Shown here piece by piece: positions 1 to 6,034 of a stretch of 7,784 bases of DNA. The translations under genes and the position numbers were made by a program. The stretch's first letter is position 1. Every line of letters begins with the position of its first letter. The notes below the pieces were generated by a model that was not told the DNA's origin, searched no databases, and saw nothing but the letters and a program-made list of their open reading frames with translations. Source of the stretch: Chryseobacterium sp. UBA6632 (lineage in GTDB: Bacteria > Bacteroidota > Bacteroidia > Flavobacteriales > Weeksellaceae); the NCBI GenBank assembly GCA_002455915.1, contig DKLU01000443.1, positions 1 through 7,784 of the forward strand, read 5' to 3'.

Positions 1-10
1 CTTCCGATCT
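1..10. other. Illumina adapter remnant (assembly artefact)
   Basis: The first ten bases, CTTCCGATCT, are identical to the 3' end shared by Illumina TruSeq-type adapters (...GCTCTTCCGATCT), and they sit exactly at the window edge. A chance exact match at that spot is very unlikely. These bases are probably not genomic, and the true sequence would start at about position 11. Confidence 0.88.
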
Positions 11-345
11 TAGGATACTGATAAACAGATATTTTCTACTTAGAACCTTATTTTCTGAACTATTTTCAGGAGATTATTAAAATAATTCTTGTGAAATATT
101 TTTGATTTATTGGTCTAAGAAATAATGCTATTTTAAATTGATTGAAAGAATCAGAATCGAGAATATAAGAGAATATTGTATTGTTTTTTCATGCTTATGC
201 TTTAATTTATTTTCAGTGTAGGTTTTTAGCTTTTCAATAAAACAACACAACTATCAGCTTTGATTTTATGTTGAAAGTGCAAAAATATACTTTTCTAAGA
301 GAGTATCAAACAATTAATAAAAAATTGCTGATCTTTCTATTGATC
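11..345. other. AT-rich stretch with no recognisable gene
   Basis: No open reading frame of useful length, RNA gene or convincing repeat was seen on either strand. The stretch is very rich in A and T with frequent stops in all frames. It lies downstream of the transposase remnant and its terminator and may be decayed DNA next to a former insertion site. Confidence 0.6.
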
Positions 346-389
346 TAAACAAAAAAATCGGCATATACGAAAATCTGTATACGCCGATT
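346..389 (-). terminator. Rho-independent terminator-like hairpin, minus strand
   Basis: Arms at 356-368 and 377-389 pair over 13 positions around an 8-base loop. Read as minus-strand RNA, the only irregular pair is a G-U wobble. The stem is followed by a U-rich run, the complement of the A tract at 351-355 and beyond. It lies about 40 bases past the stop codon of the IS3 transposase remnant, so it probably ended transcription of that element or of an earlier minus-strand gene. Read on the plus strand, it has no U tract. Confidence 0.72.
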
Positions 390-431
390 ATTGAACTTGC
401 AACTATTTTTGAAACAAAATTTATATACTCT

Positions 432-751
432 TTATGCTACATTTTTAGATTGATTAAACATTAAATTTTGATACTCTTTTATGGTTAAATTTCCTAAAGC
501 CGAATGCCTTCTATGAGTGTTGTAAATACTAGTGTCCTGAGCCTTCTAATAACCAGCCGATAACCTTTCTGTCAAACAAATCAATGACTGTCGTAAGATA
601 CAACCAACCTTGAGCTGTGCGGATATACATAATATCAGACACCCAGACCTCTTTACTGCTTTTAACCTGAAAGTTTTGATTCAAATAATTTTCAGCAACA
701 GGGTATCATCCCTTTTGTTTCTAGTTCTCGGGCAATACGAGGACTTCCACC
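432..751 (-). pseudogene. IS3-family transposase (OrfB) remnant with two internal deletions
   Basis: Three fragments of an IS3-family DDE transposase follow one another on the minus strand in three different frames. Fragment 1 (about 751-701) reads GSPRIARELETKGM, the usual YGSPRI region. Fragment 2 (about 705-541) begins YPVAENYLNQNFQVK, continues WVSDIMYIRTAQGWLYL and ends near DRKVIGW; this is the rve catalytic core with the first catalytic Asp (in VSD). Fragment 3 (about 530-432) contains IYNTHRRHSALGNLTIKEYQ, the typical C-terminal end, and stops with TAA at 432-434. From general knowledge of the family, roughly 40-50 residues are missing between fragments 1 and 2 and roughly 90-100 between 2 and 3, including the second Asp and the Glu of the triad. 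The copy cannot be active. OrfA and the terminal inverted repeats were not recognised. It lies beyond the 3' end of the lipoprotein gene. Confidence 0.88.
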
Positions 752-936
752 TCCCCCGGCTCCAATGATAAATACTACTTGGATCTCGAATTGACTTCGT
801 CTAATCTTCTATTTCTAAACTATATTTTTTTCTGATTTTTTCATACTCTTAAAGATAAAGAGCATAAGAATTGTGTCCTAACAAAGTTAGCAACTCCATA
901 ATTTAGGGTGCATAAATTGCAATACAAATAAAATAT

Positions 937-1404
937 TCACGGTGAAACTGCCATTTTCTGATGAATGATAAAATCTTTCCTCAACTTTTCTTCAGCTTCT
1001 TTGATTTGAATTTTCTTTAAAGGATTTCCTTCAAACCTCTCATAAACAGAATTATCATTATCAAATGTAATTTTCTCAACAGCATAAATTTCTTTCGGAA
1101 TATTTCCGCCAAACCACAATTCATCGGGCTTTTGCTTCCACGTTACTTCATATAAAACTGCATTTTTCGGATAATTGGAATCTGAATGTTGTTTTGCATA
1201 ATCAAAAGCAATTTCATTTCCATATAAAGTTGACATTGTACTGTCTTTTGGTTGAATTGATGACGTGATTGGGTTCATCAACAAAGGATTTTCCTTCAAT
1301 TCATCATTTTGTTGAACAGATGCCTCGATATTCAGAAACTCTTTTGATTTTTGTTCACAGGAAATGATGATTGCCAGTGCGAAGAATAGAATCATATTTT
1401 TCAT
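937..1404 (-). CDS. Small lipoprotein resembling a haem-less cytochrome P460 domain
   Basis: The 155-residue product starts with a short hydrophobic signal (residues 4-15) ending in I-I-S-C, a lipobox with Cys16 as the lipidated residue. It should therefore be membrane-anchored on the periplasmic side or at the outer membrane. Residues 56-92 (TM....YGNEIAF, then a Y-P pair, then TWKQK) align without gaps with residues 202-238 of the upstream P460 protein (TM....FGNDIAV, W-P, AWKQR). Later, YERFEG resembles WGRWKG of that neighbour. No CxxCH is present and Cys16 is the only cysteine, so covalent c-type haem attachment is not expected. Its ATG overlaps the upstream stop codon by one base (TAATG), which suggests translational coupling and joint function. 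The P460 relationship is my inference from this comparison; the gene would otherwise be a hypothetical lipoprotein. No clear terminator follows it. Confidence 0.85.
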   Translation of the reverse strand: MKNMILFFALAIIISCEQKSKEFLNIEASVQQNDELKENPLLMNPITSSIQPKDSTMSTLYGNEIAFDYAKQHSDSNYPKNAVLYEVTWKQKPDELWFGGNIPKEIYAVEKITFDNDNSVYERFEGNPLKKIQIKEAEEKLRKDFIIHQKMAVSP

Positions 1405-2369
1405 TATTTCTGAATTTTTTTAAGTTGAGAAATCAAATACAGAGGCGAAGTAAACACATAATCCCGATTTTCCATCAGCTTGTGACATTCTATACATTCT
1501 TTGTCAAAATCAAGTGTGTCTCCGTAAGGTTTCAGGTTATTTCCTTTCCATCTTCCCCAAGCCCAACCTTTGGTTTTTTCATATTTTTTCACATCTTTTA
1601 CCATCAATTCCACCTGAATAAATTCTCCGGTTGCAATACTTCCATCGTTATTGACTCTTTGTTTCCAAGCGGTTTTTGCGAAAGAAGTTCCATCCGGCCA
1701 CGGATTCGTTTTTTTCTCCTGAATCGCTTTCACCGCAATATCATTTCCGAAAATAATACGCATCGTTCCGTTATCAAAACGGTCTGTCGTGCTGATGGCT
1801 TTCCAGTTTCGGTAATCGGGAATATATTGCATACCGTTTGGAGAAGGTTTTACGGTTGGATGCTTCAATTCACCATTAATCCACGAACTGTATTGCTTTT
1901 CCGCCGAACTGATTTGTGAACTGTCTGAAACTTTTCTTGGAGAAAGTGACAGCGCATAATTTTTAAGAATTTCAATTTGATGTTCATCCAATTTTGCAGA
2001 AGAATGAACCGCAGCATAACTCGGAATCGGCATTTCGCCTGATAAAACTTTATTAATAGCGTAGTAAATTGTAGAATTCTGCTGAGGTTTTGGCCACGAA
2101 TTCCATTTTGAAAAATCAAGTGCTTCACGACCTTCCTTGATATGAGAATTGACCAAAAAATTCGCAGGCGTAATTTTATCATACCAACGTAAATTGGCTT
2201 CCGAAGAATGACAATCAAAACACGAATTTCTGAGAATTGTATTGACTTCTTGGGGAACATTCACAAGGTCTTGCGTAGGTTTTCCGACATTAATATTTTC
2301 CGGTCTGAAAAATTGAATGAGCAGAAAACCAGCAAGTAAAATCCAAATGAGTTTATTGATGTTTTTCAT
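1404..2369 (-). CDS. Membrane-anchored Haem_bd and cytochrome P460 fusion protein
   Basis: The 321-residue protein has an N-terminal hydrophobic segment (residues 7-21) that should act as an uncleaved membrane anchor or signal, placing the rest in the periplasm. Residues about 35-145 match the haem-binding domain type (Haem_bd): the c-type haem motif CFDCH is at 50-54, followed by a W-Y dipeptide, I-T-P, H76 and the DFSKW segment. Residues about 155-315 match the cytochrome P460 type: GTMRIIFGNDIA at 201-212, WPDGT at 224-228, and a second haem motif CIECH at 292-296, near the C terminus as is usual for P460. The protein should bind two c-type haems and act in periplasmic electron transfer. 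Known P460 enzymes oxidise hydroxylamine or handle NO, but this activity cannot be assumed here. The gene lies 34 bases after the ABM gene and overlaps the lipoprotein gene by one base. Confidence 0.9.
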   Translation of the reverse strand: MKNINKLIWILLAGFLLIQFFRPENINVGKPTQDLVNVPQEVNTILRNSCFDCHSSEANLRWYDKITPANFLVNSHIKEGREALDFSKWNSWPKPQQNSTIYYAINKVLSGEMPIPSYAAVHSSAKLDEHQIEILKNYALSLSPRKVSDSSQISSAEKQYSSWINGELKHPTVKPSPNGMQYIPDYRNWKAISTTDRFDNGTMRIIFGNDIAVKAIQEKKTNPWPDGTSFAKTAWKQRVNNDGSIATGEFIQVELMVKDVKKYEKTKGWAWGRWKGNNLKPYGDTLDFDKECIECHKLMENRDYVFTSPLYLISQLKKIQK

Positions 2370-2403
2370 TAGATTAATTTAAGAATTAATTATAAATCTA
2401 CAA

Positions 2404-2781
2404 TCATACCTTTCCACGTGGGTCGTCGATATGAATTTTTGAAACGTCATAACGAACACCTTCTCGGTCAATAATTCTAACATTTTTCACAACGGTACTC
2501 AAAGCTTTTAAAAATGTTTCTGAGTTTTCGTGGTGCTCATACGCTTCTTTATCTTTCCAGCCTTCGAGAAGATGAAAAGTATTTTCATCGGTCAAATCCT
2601 GTGAAAAAGCATAATAAATACAGCCCTCTAACTGGTTTGCAGCAATCATTTCGGGAATAACGGCGTCAATGAAAATTTGTCTGTCTTCGGGATGTACTTT
2701 GTAATAAGCGCTTACCGTAATTTCTGTGGTTTGTGTTTTATCGTGGTTATTGGATGTTCCGATTTTTTCTGAATGATTCAT
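2404..2781 (-). CDS. Antibiotic biosynthesis monooxygenase (ABM) domain protein, putative quinol monooxygenase
   Basis: The 125-residue protein carries one ABM/YgiN-like ferredoxin-fold domain from about residue 20 to 108. It begins with the strand ITVSAYYKV, followed by a helix with PEDRQIF, the segment EGCIYYAFSQD, then FHLLEGWKDKEAYEHH (a typical E-x-W...A-x-x-x-H pattern), and ends with a helix near ETFLKAL. Such proteins are small cofactor-free monooxygenases or quinol-modifying enzymes and usually form dimers. There is no signal peptide, so it is cytoplasmic. The N-terminal 20 residues are polar and probably disordered; the next Met is Met45 inside the domain, so the start at 2781 is the sensible choice. 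It sits 23 bases after the broken nitroreductase and 34 bases before the P460 gene. Pairing of nitroreductase and ABM genes suggests quinone or electrophile handling; this is inference. Confidence 0.87.
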   Translation of the reverse strand: MNHSEKIGTSNNHDKTQTTEITVSAYYKVHPEDRQIFIDAVIPEMIAANQLEGCIYYAFSQDLTDENTFHLLEGWKDKEAYEHHENSETFLKALSTVVKNVRIIDREGVRYDVSKIHIDDPRGKV

Positions 2782-2804
2782 ATTATTTATTTTAAAATTA
2801 ATGA

Positions 2805-3438
2805 TTAAAGAAAAGTCACAAACTCCTCAAATGGTTTGCGTACTTTTTTCTGATTAAGATTCCAGTCGTTTTCTGCGTCTCTGTAGCCTAAAGCCAACAA
2901 CATTGAACTTCGTAAACCTTTGGATGAAAGTTGTAAAAACTCATCAAGTGCAATTGGGTCAAAACCTTCCATCGGTGTGGAATCTATTCCTTCTGAAGCG
3001 GCTTCAACAATCGCTAAACCTAAAGCAATATTCGCCTGTTTTGCTGCGTGATGAAAGTTTTCCTCGATGCTCATATTTCCAAAAAACTGTTTTGAAAATG
3101 CTCTTTGCTTATCATAAATGAGCAGAATCTACATTGCGTTTTTCTGCCAGATAATCGAATACATTATCAATTCTTTCTTTAGAATATTCATCCCAAACTG
3201 CGAAAACCAAAAGATGCGATGATTCTACAATTTGAGGCTGGTTCATTGCGATAGGCAATATTTTCTTTTTGATTTCGGGATTACTGATGACGATGATTTC
3301 GTAAGGTTGTAATCCAATTCCTGAAGGCGCCAAATGAGCTGCTTCCAATATGTTGTTGATTTTTTCTGAGGAGATTTTTTCGCCCGTCATTTTTTTTGGG
3401 GCGTATCTCCAGTTCAGTAGTTCTAATATATTTTTCAT
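2805..3438 (-). pseudogene. NAD(P)H-dependent FMN nitroreductase split by a single-base frameshift
   Basis: Two adjacent minus-strand pieces form one nitroreductase of the NfsB-like type. The upstream piece (3438-3112, 108 codons) has the N-terminal FMN-binding region: RYAPKK near residue 11, and APSGIGLQPYEIIVI at 37-51. The downstream piece has the conserved C-terminal half: AKQANIALGLAIVEAASEG, then IDSTPMEGFDP, LGYRDAENDW and KKVRKPFEE. Removing one base near 3115-3118 joins ...NVDSAH to YDKQRAFSKQFFGNMSIEEN and gives a protein of about 210 residues, the normal family length. As written, the upstream reading ends at a TGA at 3112-3114 just after the frame error. The rest of both pieces is well conserved, so this is either a recent mutation or a sequencing or assembly error. 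The intact enzyme would reduce nitroaromatics or quinones using FMN. It lies in the minus-strand cluster between the SnoaL-like and ABM genes. Confidence 0.9.
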
Positions 3439-3454
3439 TTGATTTTATGTTTTA

Positions 3455-3490
3455 AATCAAGGCAAATGCGAATAATCATTTGCCTTGATT
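3455..3490 (-). other. Intercistronic perfect 14-bp hairpin
   Basis: Arms AATCAAGGCAAATG (3455-3468) and CATTTGCCTTGATT (3477-3490) are perfect reverse complements around an 8-base loop. The hairpin starts 7 bases past the SnoaL stop codon and ends before the nitroreductase start, filling most of the gap. On the minus strand only about three U residues follow, so it is not a classical terminator. It could attenuate transcription or act as an mRNA processing or stability element. Confidence 0.7.
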
Positions 3491-3497
3491 GGTTTAT

Positions 3498-3941
3498 TTA
3501 AAAAACGCCTAATTGACCTAAAAGTATCGTTCCTGCATTATAACAGTGGAATGATTTTACTTTTCCGTTTTCAATTTTGAAGACGTCACAACAAGGCACT
3601 TCGATGGTTTTTCCGGTCGGTTCCAAAGTTCCGGAAGCCAATTGAAGTGATCCGTTATGCGTTCCGTTCAATGACAATTCTACGATAACTGTGTTTTCAT
3701 CTTCCAAGACGTATAATTCGTACAATTCTCTGTGCATATCCGGAAATGCGGTAGCAAAAATATCCACAGGTTTCCCAATATCTTCACCGTAATATTTGGT
3801 TCCGGAAGATACATCCCAGAAATATCCGTCTTCTGCAAAAAGTTCTGCAAATCCTTTTGAATCCTGAACTTCAGCGATTCTGTACAATTCGCGGATTAAT
3901 GTTTCGTTGGCTGAATTTTGATTGATTACTGATGCTTTCAT
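3498..3941 (-). CDS. SnoaL-like / nuclear transport factor 2 (NTF2) family protein
   Basis: The 147-residue protein fits a single SnoaL-like NTF2-fold domain. Helices around residues 12-36 (NETLIRELYRIAEVQDSKGFAELF) are followed by AEDGYFWDVSSGTKYYGED, a typical first strand and loop. Next come FPDMHRELYELYVLEDENTVIVELSLNGTHNG and the strand pair PTGKTIEVPCCDVFKIENGKV with the final F-H-C-Y-N segment. This fold covers ketosteroid isomerase, polyketide cyclases and many proteins of unknown activity, so the substrate is unknown. No signal peptide is seen, so it should be cytoplasmic. It begins the compact block running to the lipoprotein gene, after a 259-base gap, so a promoter of its own is likely although no clean TAnnTTTG box was found. 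A hairpin follows its stop codon. A second NTF2-like domain lies upstream, fused to a VOC domain. Confidence 0.86.
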   Translation of the reverse strand: MKASVINQNSANETLIRELYRIAEVQDSKGFAELFAEDGYFWDVSSGTKYYGEDIGKPVDIFATAFPDMHRELYELYVLEDENTVIVELSLNGTHNGSLQLASGTLEPTGKTIEVPCCDVFKIENGKVKSFHCYNAGTILLGQLGVF

Positions 3942-4005
3942 ATTGTTTTATTTTAAATGTTAAAGATTGAGTTTGATTGAAATTTTTATTGTTCTATTTT
4001 TTTAA

Positions 4006-4161
4006 ACGCAAAGTTTTAATTCAACTTTATCCATTATTTTTAGAGGGCAAAGGCAAATAAAATTTGCTTCGCGAAGCTTGAAAACACAGCTTAATCAAAT
4101 CAACTTGTGGATTTTTCTTTGCTCACTTAAATAATTAAATCTTTAAATAAAATCTTTGCGT
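4006..4161. repeat. MITE-like intergenic element bounded by imperfect inverted repeats
   Basis: The gap between the VOC and SnoaL-like genes is bounded by ACGCAAAG (4006-4013) and its reverse complement CTTTGCGT (4154-4161). With one extra base, the match extends inwards by TTTTA on both sides, to about 13 positions. Inside are a small hairpin, GCAAAT/ATTTGC (4053-4067), and a perfect 12-base palindrome, GCTTCGCGAAGC (4066-4077). There is no coding content. The form suits a short non-autonomous mobile or palindromic repeat. I recall similar CTTTGCGT-type intergenic repeats in flavobacteria, but the copy number cannot be checked here. Confidence 0.5.
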
Positions 4162-4200
4162 CAAAAAATAAATATTGAGTTTATTAAGAAATGAGAGAAT

Positions 4201-5217
4201 TTAATTTTTGTTGTCTACAAAAACATATAGTTTCACAGCTTTTCCGTTTTCAAAAACGAATAAATCCATTCCTGTTACAGCATCTGGTTTTTCGGGAGTT
4301 CCGTTTTGCCAGTACAGTCTTGCAATGTTGTGATTGATGTCTATCGCTTTGATGTGAGAAAATTTAGAATTCGGACTTTTCTGCTGCAATCCATCCACAA
4401 AACCATTGATTTCTTTATGACCGACTGCGATAAAATGACTGTCCACCATTTCAATATCATCTGCATAGATTTTTGACATTAAAGCTTCACGTTTTTTAAG
4501 GTCTCTCTCGTTCCAGATTGCTAAATGTCCTTCTACCAAAGATTTAATTTCTGCCTCGGAAAGCGGTTTGACATCTGATTTTTCATTTTGAGTTTTTACT
4601 GCATCTTTCGGTGACCATAAAATTGTTGCCGGACTTTTTTTCTCATAGCCTTTTCCGTTCGGGTAAGAAACCAATTCCATTTTAGAACCCCAAGGTGTTA
4701 CAAAATAAACCCAAGTTTCGCCTTCTGTATCTCCCGATGGCATCAAAAACGGTTCTCCTAAAAATTGAACGCCTTTGCTTTTAAGATACGCTACACTTTT
4801 GCTGATATCATTGGTGTAAAAAGCAATGTGACTCGCTCCGATATCGTCTCCTCCGGGTTGTTGAGAACTTCCTTTGTTGTCTTGATATTCGAATAATTCG
4901 ATGTTGGCCCCTGTTCCTGCTTTTACCATTTTGATGGTTACGGGACCAGTTTTCGCATTCATATGATTGTTCTTTTTCCAAGCATCATCCAAAGGAATCG
5001 GACCTAAAGTTGTAACTGCTGAAAATCCCAAAACGTCTGTGAAGAAATTAACTGCCTGTTTCATATTAGGAACGTTGATTCCCACGTGGTCGATTCCAAG
5101 AATCCCTGTTTTTTTCTGCGCTGAAGTGTTTGAAACAGCTGTTGATAATAAAAGTGCACTTGCTACTGCTGTTGCGTTGGCTTTGATTTGTTTTTTTAAA
5201 TTGCTCATTGTGATCAT
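4201..5217 (-). CDS. Exported VOC (glyoxalase-like) and NTF2/SnoaL-like fusion protein
   Basis: The 338-residue product begins with a Sec-type signal peptide: basic start, hydrophobic core AVASALLLSTAV, and a probable cleavage after NTSA at residue 33. Residues about 39-186 form a VOC (glyoxalase/bleomycin resistance/dioxygenase) domain. GIDHVGINVPN is followed by TDVLGF, IELFEYQD, ASHIAFY and GSKMELVSYP. His44, Glu107, His130 and Glu181 occupy positions that suit the VOC metal site. Residues about 218-338 form an NTF2/SnoaL-like domain: LVEGHLAIWNERDLKKREALMSK, YADDIEMVDSHF and a final strand ending VFVDNKN. VOC proteins are usually cytoplasmic, so an exported, fused form is notable; the substrate is unknown. 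Two in-frame ATGs (5217 and 5208) are possible starts and give almost the same signal peptide. The Crp-like gene lies 105 bases upstream on the same strand. Confidence 0.88.
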   Translation of the reverse strand: MITMSNLKKQIKANATAVASALLLSTAVSNTSAQKKTGILGIDHVGINVPNMKQAVNFFTDVLGFSAVTTLGPIPLDDAWKKNNHMNAKTGPVTIKMVKAGTGANIELFEYQDNKGSSQQPGGDDIGASHIAFYTNDISKSVAYLKSKGVQFLGEPFLMPSGDTEGETWVYFVTPWGSKMELVSYPNGKGYEKKSPATILWSPKDAVKTQNEKSDVKPLSEAEIKSLVEGHLAIWNERDLKKREALMSKIYADDIEMVDSHFIAVGHKEINGFVDGLQQKSPNSKFSHIKAIDINHNIARLYWQNGTPEKPDAVTGMDLFVFENGKAVKLYVFVDNKN

Positions 5218-5268
5218 TTTTTGTTGTTATTGTATGAAGCAAATTTCCAACATTCAGTAGCCTTCTTC

Positions 5269-5309
5269 CATTGACAAAAGCTTGAAAAAAAAGCAAACAA
5301 ATGTCAATG
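5269..5309. promoter_or_regulatory. Inverted repeat upstream of the VOC fusion gene
   Basis: CATTGACA (5269-5276) and TGTCAATG (5302-5309) are perfect reverse complements separated by 25 bases. The site lies 52-92 bases upstream of the VOC start and 13 bases after the Crp-like gene stop. The half-sites contain TTGAC/GTCAA, a form recognised by many Crp/Fnr-type factors, so it may be an operator for the adjacent regulator. As RNA it could also fold into a hairpin with a smaller internal GCTT/AAGC stem. No U tract follows, so it is not a standard terminator. Confidence 0.5.
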
Positions 5310-5322
5310 AAAATGAAGTGTT

Positions 5323-5901
5323 TTATTTCTTAACCATATTTCTACGCAGTCTGGTAAGGGTTTCGGGAGTAATTCCGATATAAGATGCAATCATATGTTG
5401 CGGAATACGATTGACAATATGAGGATACTTTTCAAGGAAATTCTGATATTTTTCTTCTGCCGTAAAACTGATATTGGCCAAAATTCTCCCTTGAGAAACA
5501 ATAAAACTCTTCTGAATAATCTGATTGACCCTTTGGTTCAGTTGAGGAATTTCTGCGCAAAGCTTCTCAAAATCTGCTTTTTCAATTAAAATCAATTCTG
5601 TAGGTTCGATAGCGTCGATATTCAAACGAGACGGAGTTCCATTGATTAAACTTTCACGGTCGCCTGTCCAATAATTTTCGGGAGCGAAGTTGATGATGTG
5701 TTCTGTTCCGTTTTCAGCGATGGAAAAAGTTTTCACCAAACCTCTGCAAATAAAAGCATTGTAATGCCAAATGTCTCCTTCCTGACAAAGAAATTGTTTC
5801 TTGCGGAGTTTTTTCAGTTTGCAAACAGATTCTATTAATTGTATCTCCTCATTAGAAAGTTCTATTTTGTCGGTAAGGTATTTTAGGAAAATTTCAAACA
5901 T
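5323..5901 (-). CDS. Crp/Fnr-family transcriptional regulator
   Basis: The 192-residue protein has a cyclic-nucleotide-binding-type beta barrel at about 20-115: QFLCQEGDIWHYNAFICRGLVKTF, then NYWTGDRESLINGTPSRLNIDAIEPTEL. A dimerisation helix follows at about 118-145, then a C-terminal helix-turn-helix at about 165-190 (IPQHMIASYIGITPETLTRLRR). The length and degenerate C terminus suit the Crp-like regulators common in Bacteroidota. The phosphate-binding cassette lacks the R-x-A-T/S pattern of cAMP-binding CRP, and the cysteines (27, 39, 52, 115) do not form an FNR-type iron-sulphur cluster motif, so ligand and signal are unknown. It is the first gene of the minus-strand run and the likely regulator of the downstream VOC, SnoaL, nitroreductase and P460 genes; this is inference from position. 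A candidate promoter and an FNR-like dyad lie upstream. Confidence 0.9.
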   Translation of the reverse strand: MFEIFLKYLTDKIELSNEEIQLIESVCKLKKLRKKQFLCQEGDIWHYNAFICRGLVKTFSIAENGTEHIINFAPENYWTGDRESLINGTPSRLNIDAIEPTELILIEKADFEKLCAEIPQLNQRVNQIIQKSFIVSQGRILANISFTAEEKYQNFLEKYPHIVNRIPQHMIASYIGITPETLTRLRRNMVKK

Positions 5902-5919
5902 TGATTTTCAGTTTCAGAA

Positions 5920-5947
5920 CAAATTTAATGATAATCACTCTAACAAA
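5920..5947 (-). promoter_or_regulatory. Candidate Bacteroidota promoter for the Crp-like gene
   Basis: On the minus strand, TTTG (5947-5944) is followed after 16 bases by TAAATTTG (5927-5920), a full match to the Bacteroidota -7 consensus TAnnTTTG. The spacing is slightly shorter than usual. Transcription would start near 5914, giving a short leader before the ATG at 5901. Confidence 0.45.
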
Positions 5948-5969
5948 GATTATTTTGGAAGATTTTACG

Positions 5970-5985
5970 TTTGAATAGATTCAAA
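5970..5985. promoter_or_regulatory. FNR-like 16-bp dyad upstream of the Crp-like gene
   Basis: TTTGAAT and ATTCAAA are perfect inverted arms around a 2-base centre. The core reads TTGA, six bases, TCAA, which has the same half-site spacing as the classical FNR box. It lies about 23 bases upstream of the candidate -33 element of the Crp/Fnr-type gene, a position that suits autoregulation. Binding is inferred. Confidence 0.5.
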
Positions 5986-6034
5986 ATATAATCAGAAAGG
6001 GAAATTAATTTTAAGGGAATCTTAATTATATAAC

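Noticed and set aside
532..876. GTGTCCT occurring at about 532 and again near 870, as possible IS ends
   Set aside because: The two copies are direct rather than inverted, only seven bases long, and one lies inside the transposase remnant. They do not behave as terminal inverted repeats.
840..890. Weak hairpins (CTCTT/AAGAG and CTAAC/GTTAG) after the lipoprotein gene
   Set aside because: The stems are only 5 bp and no U tract follows on the minus strand, so I do not call a terminator.
1371..1919. Plus-strand open frame of 182 codons
   Set aside because: It lies opposite the P460 gene, is rich in Phe, Ile and Arg without any recognisable domain, and the minus-strand frame has clear haem motifs. 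It is an antisense shadow.
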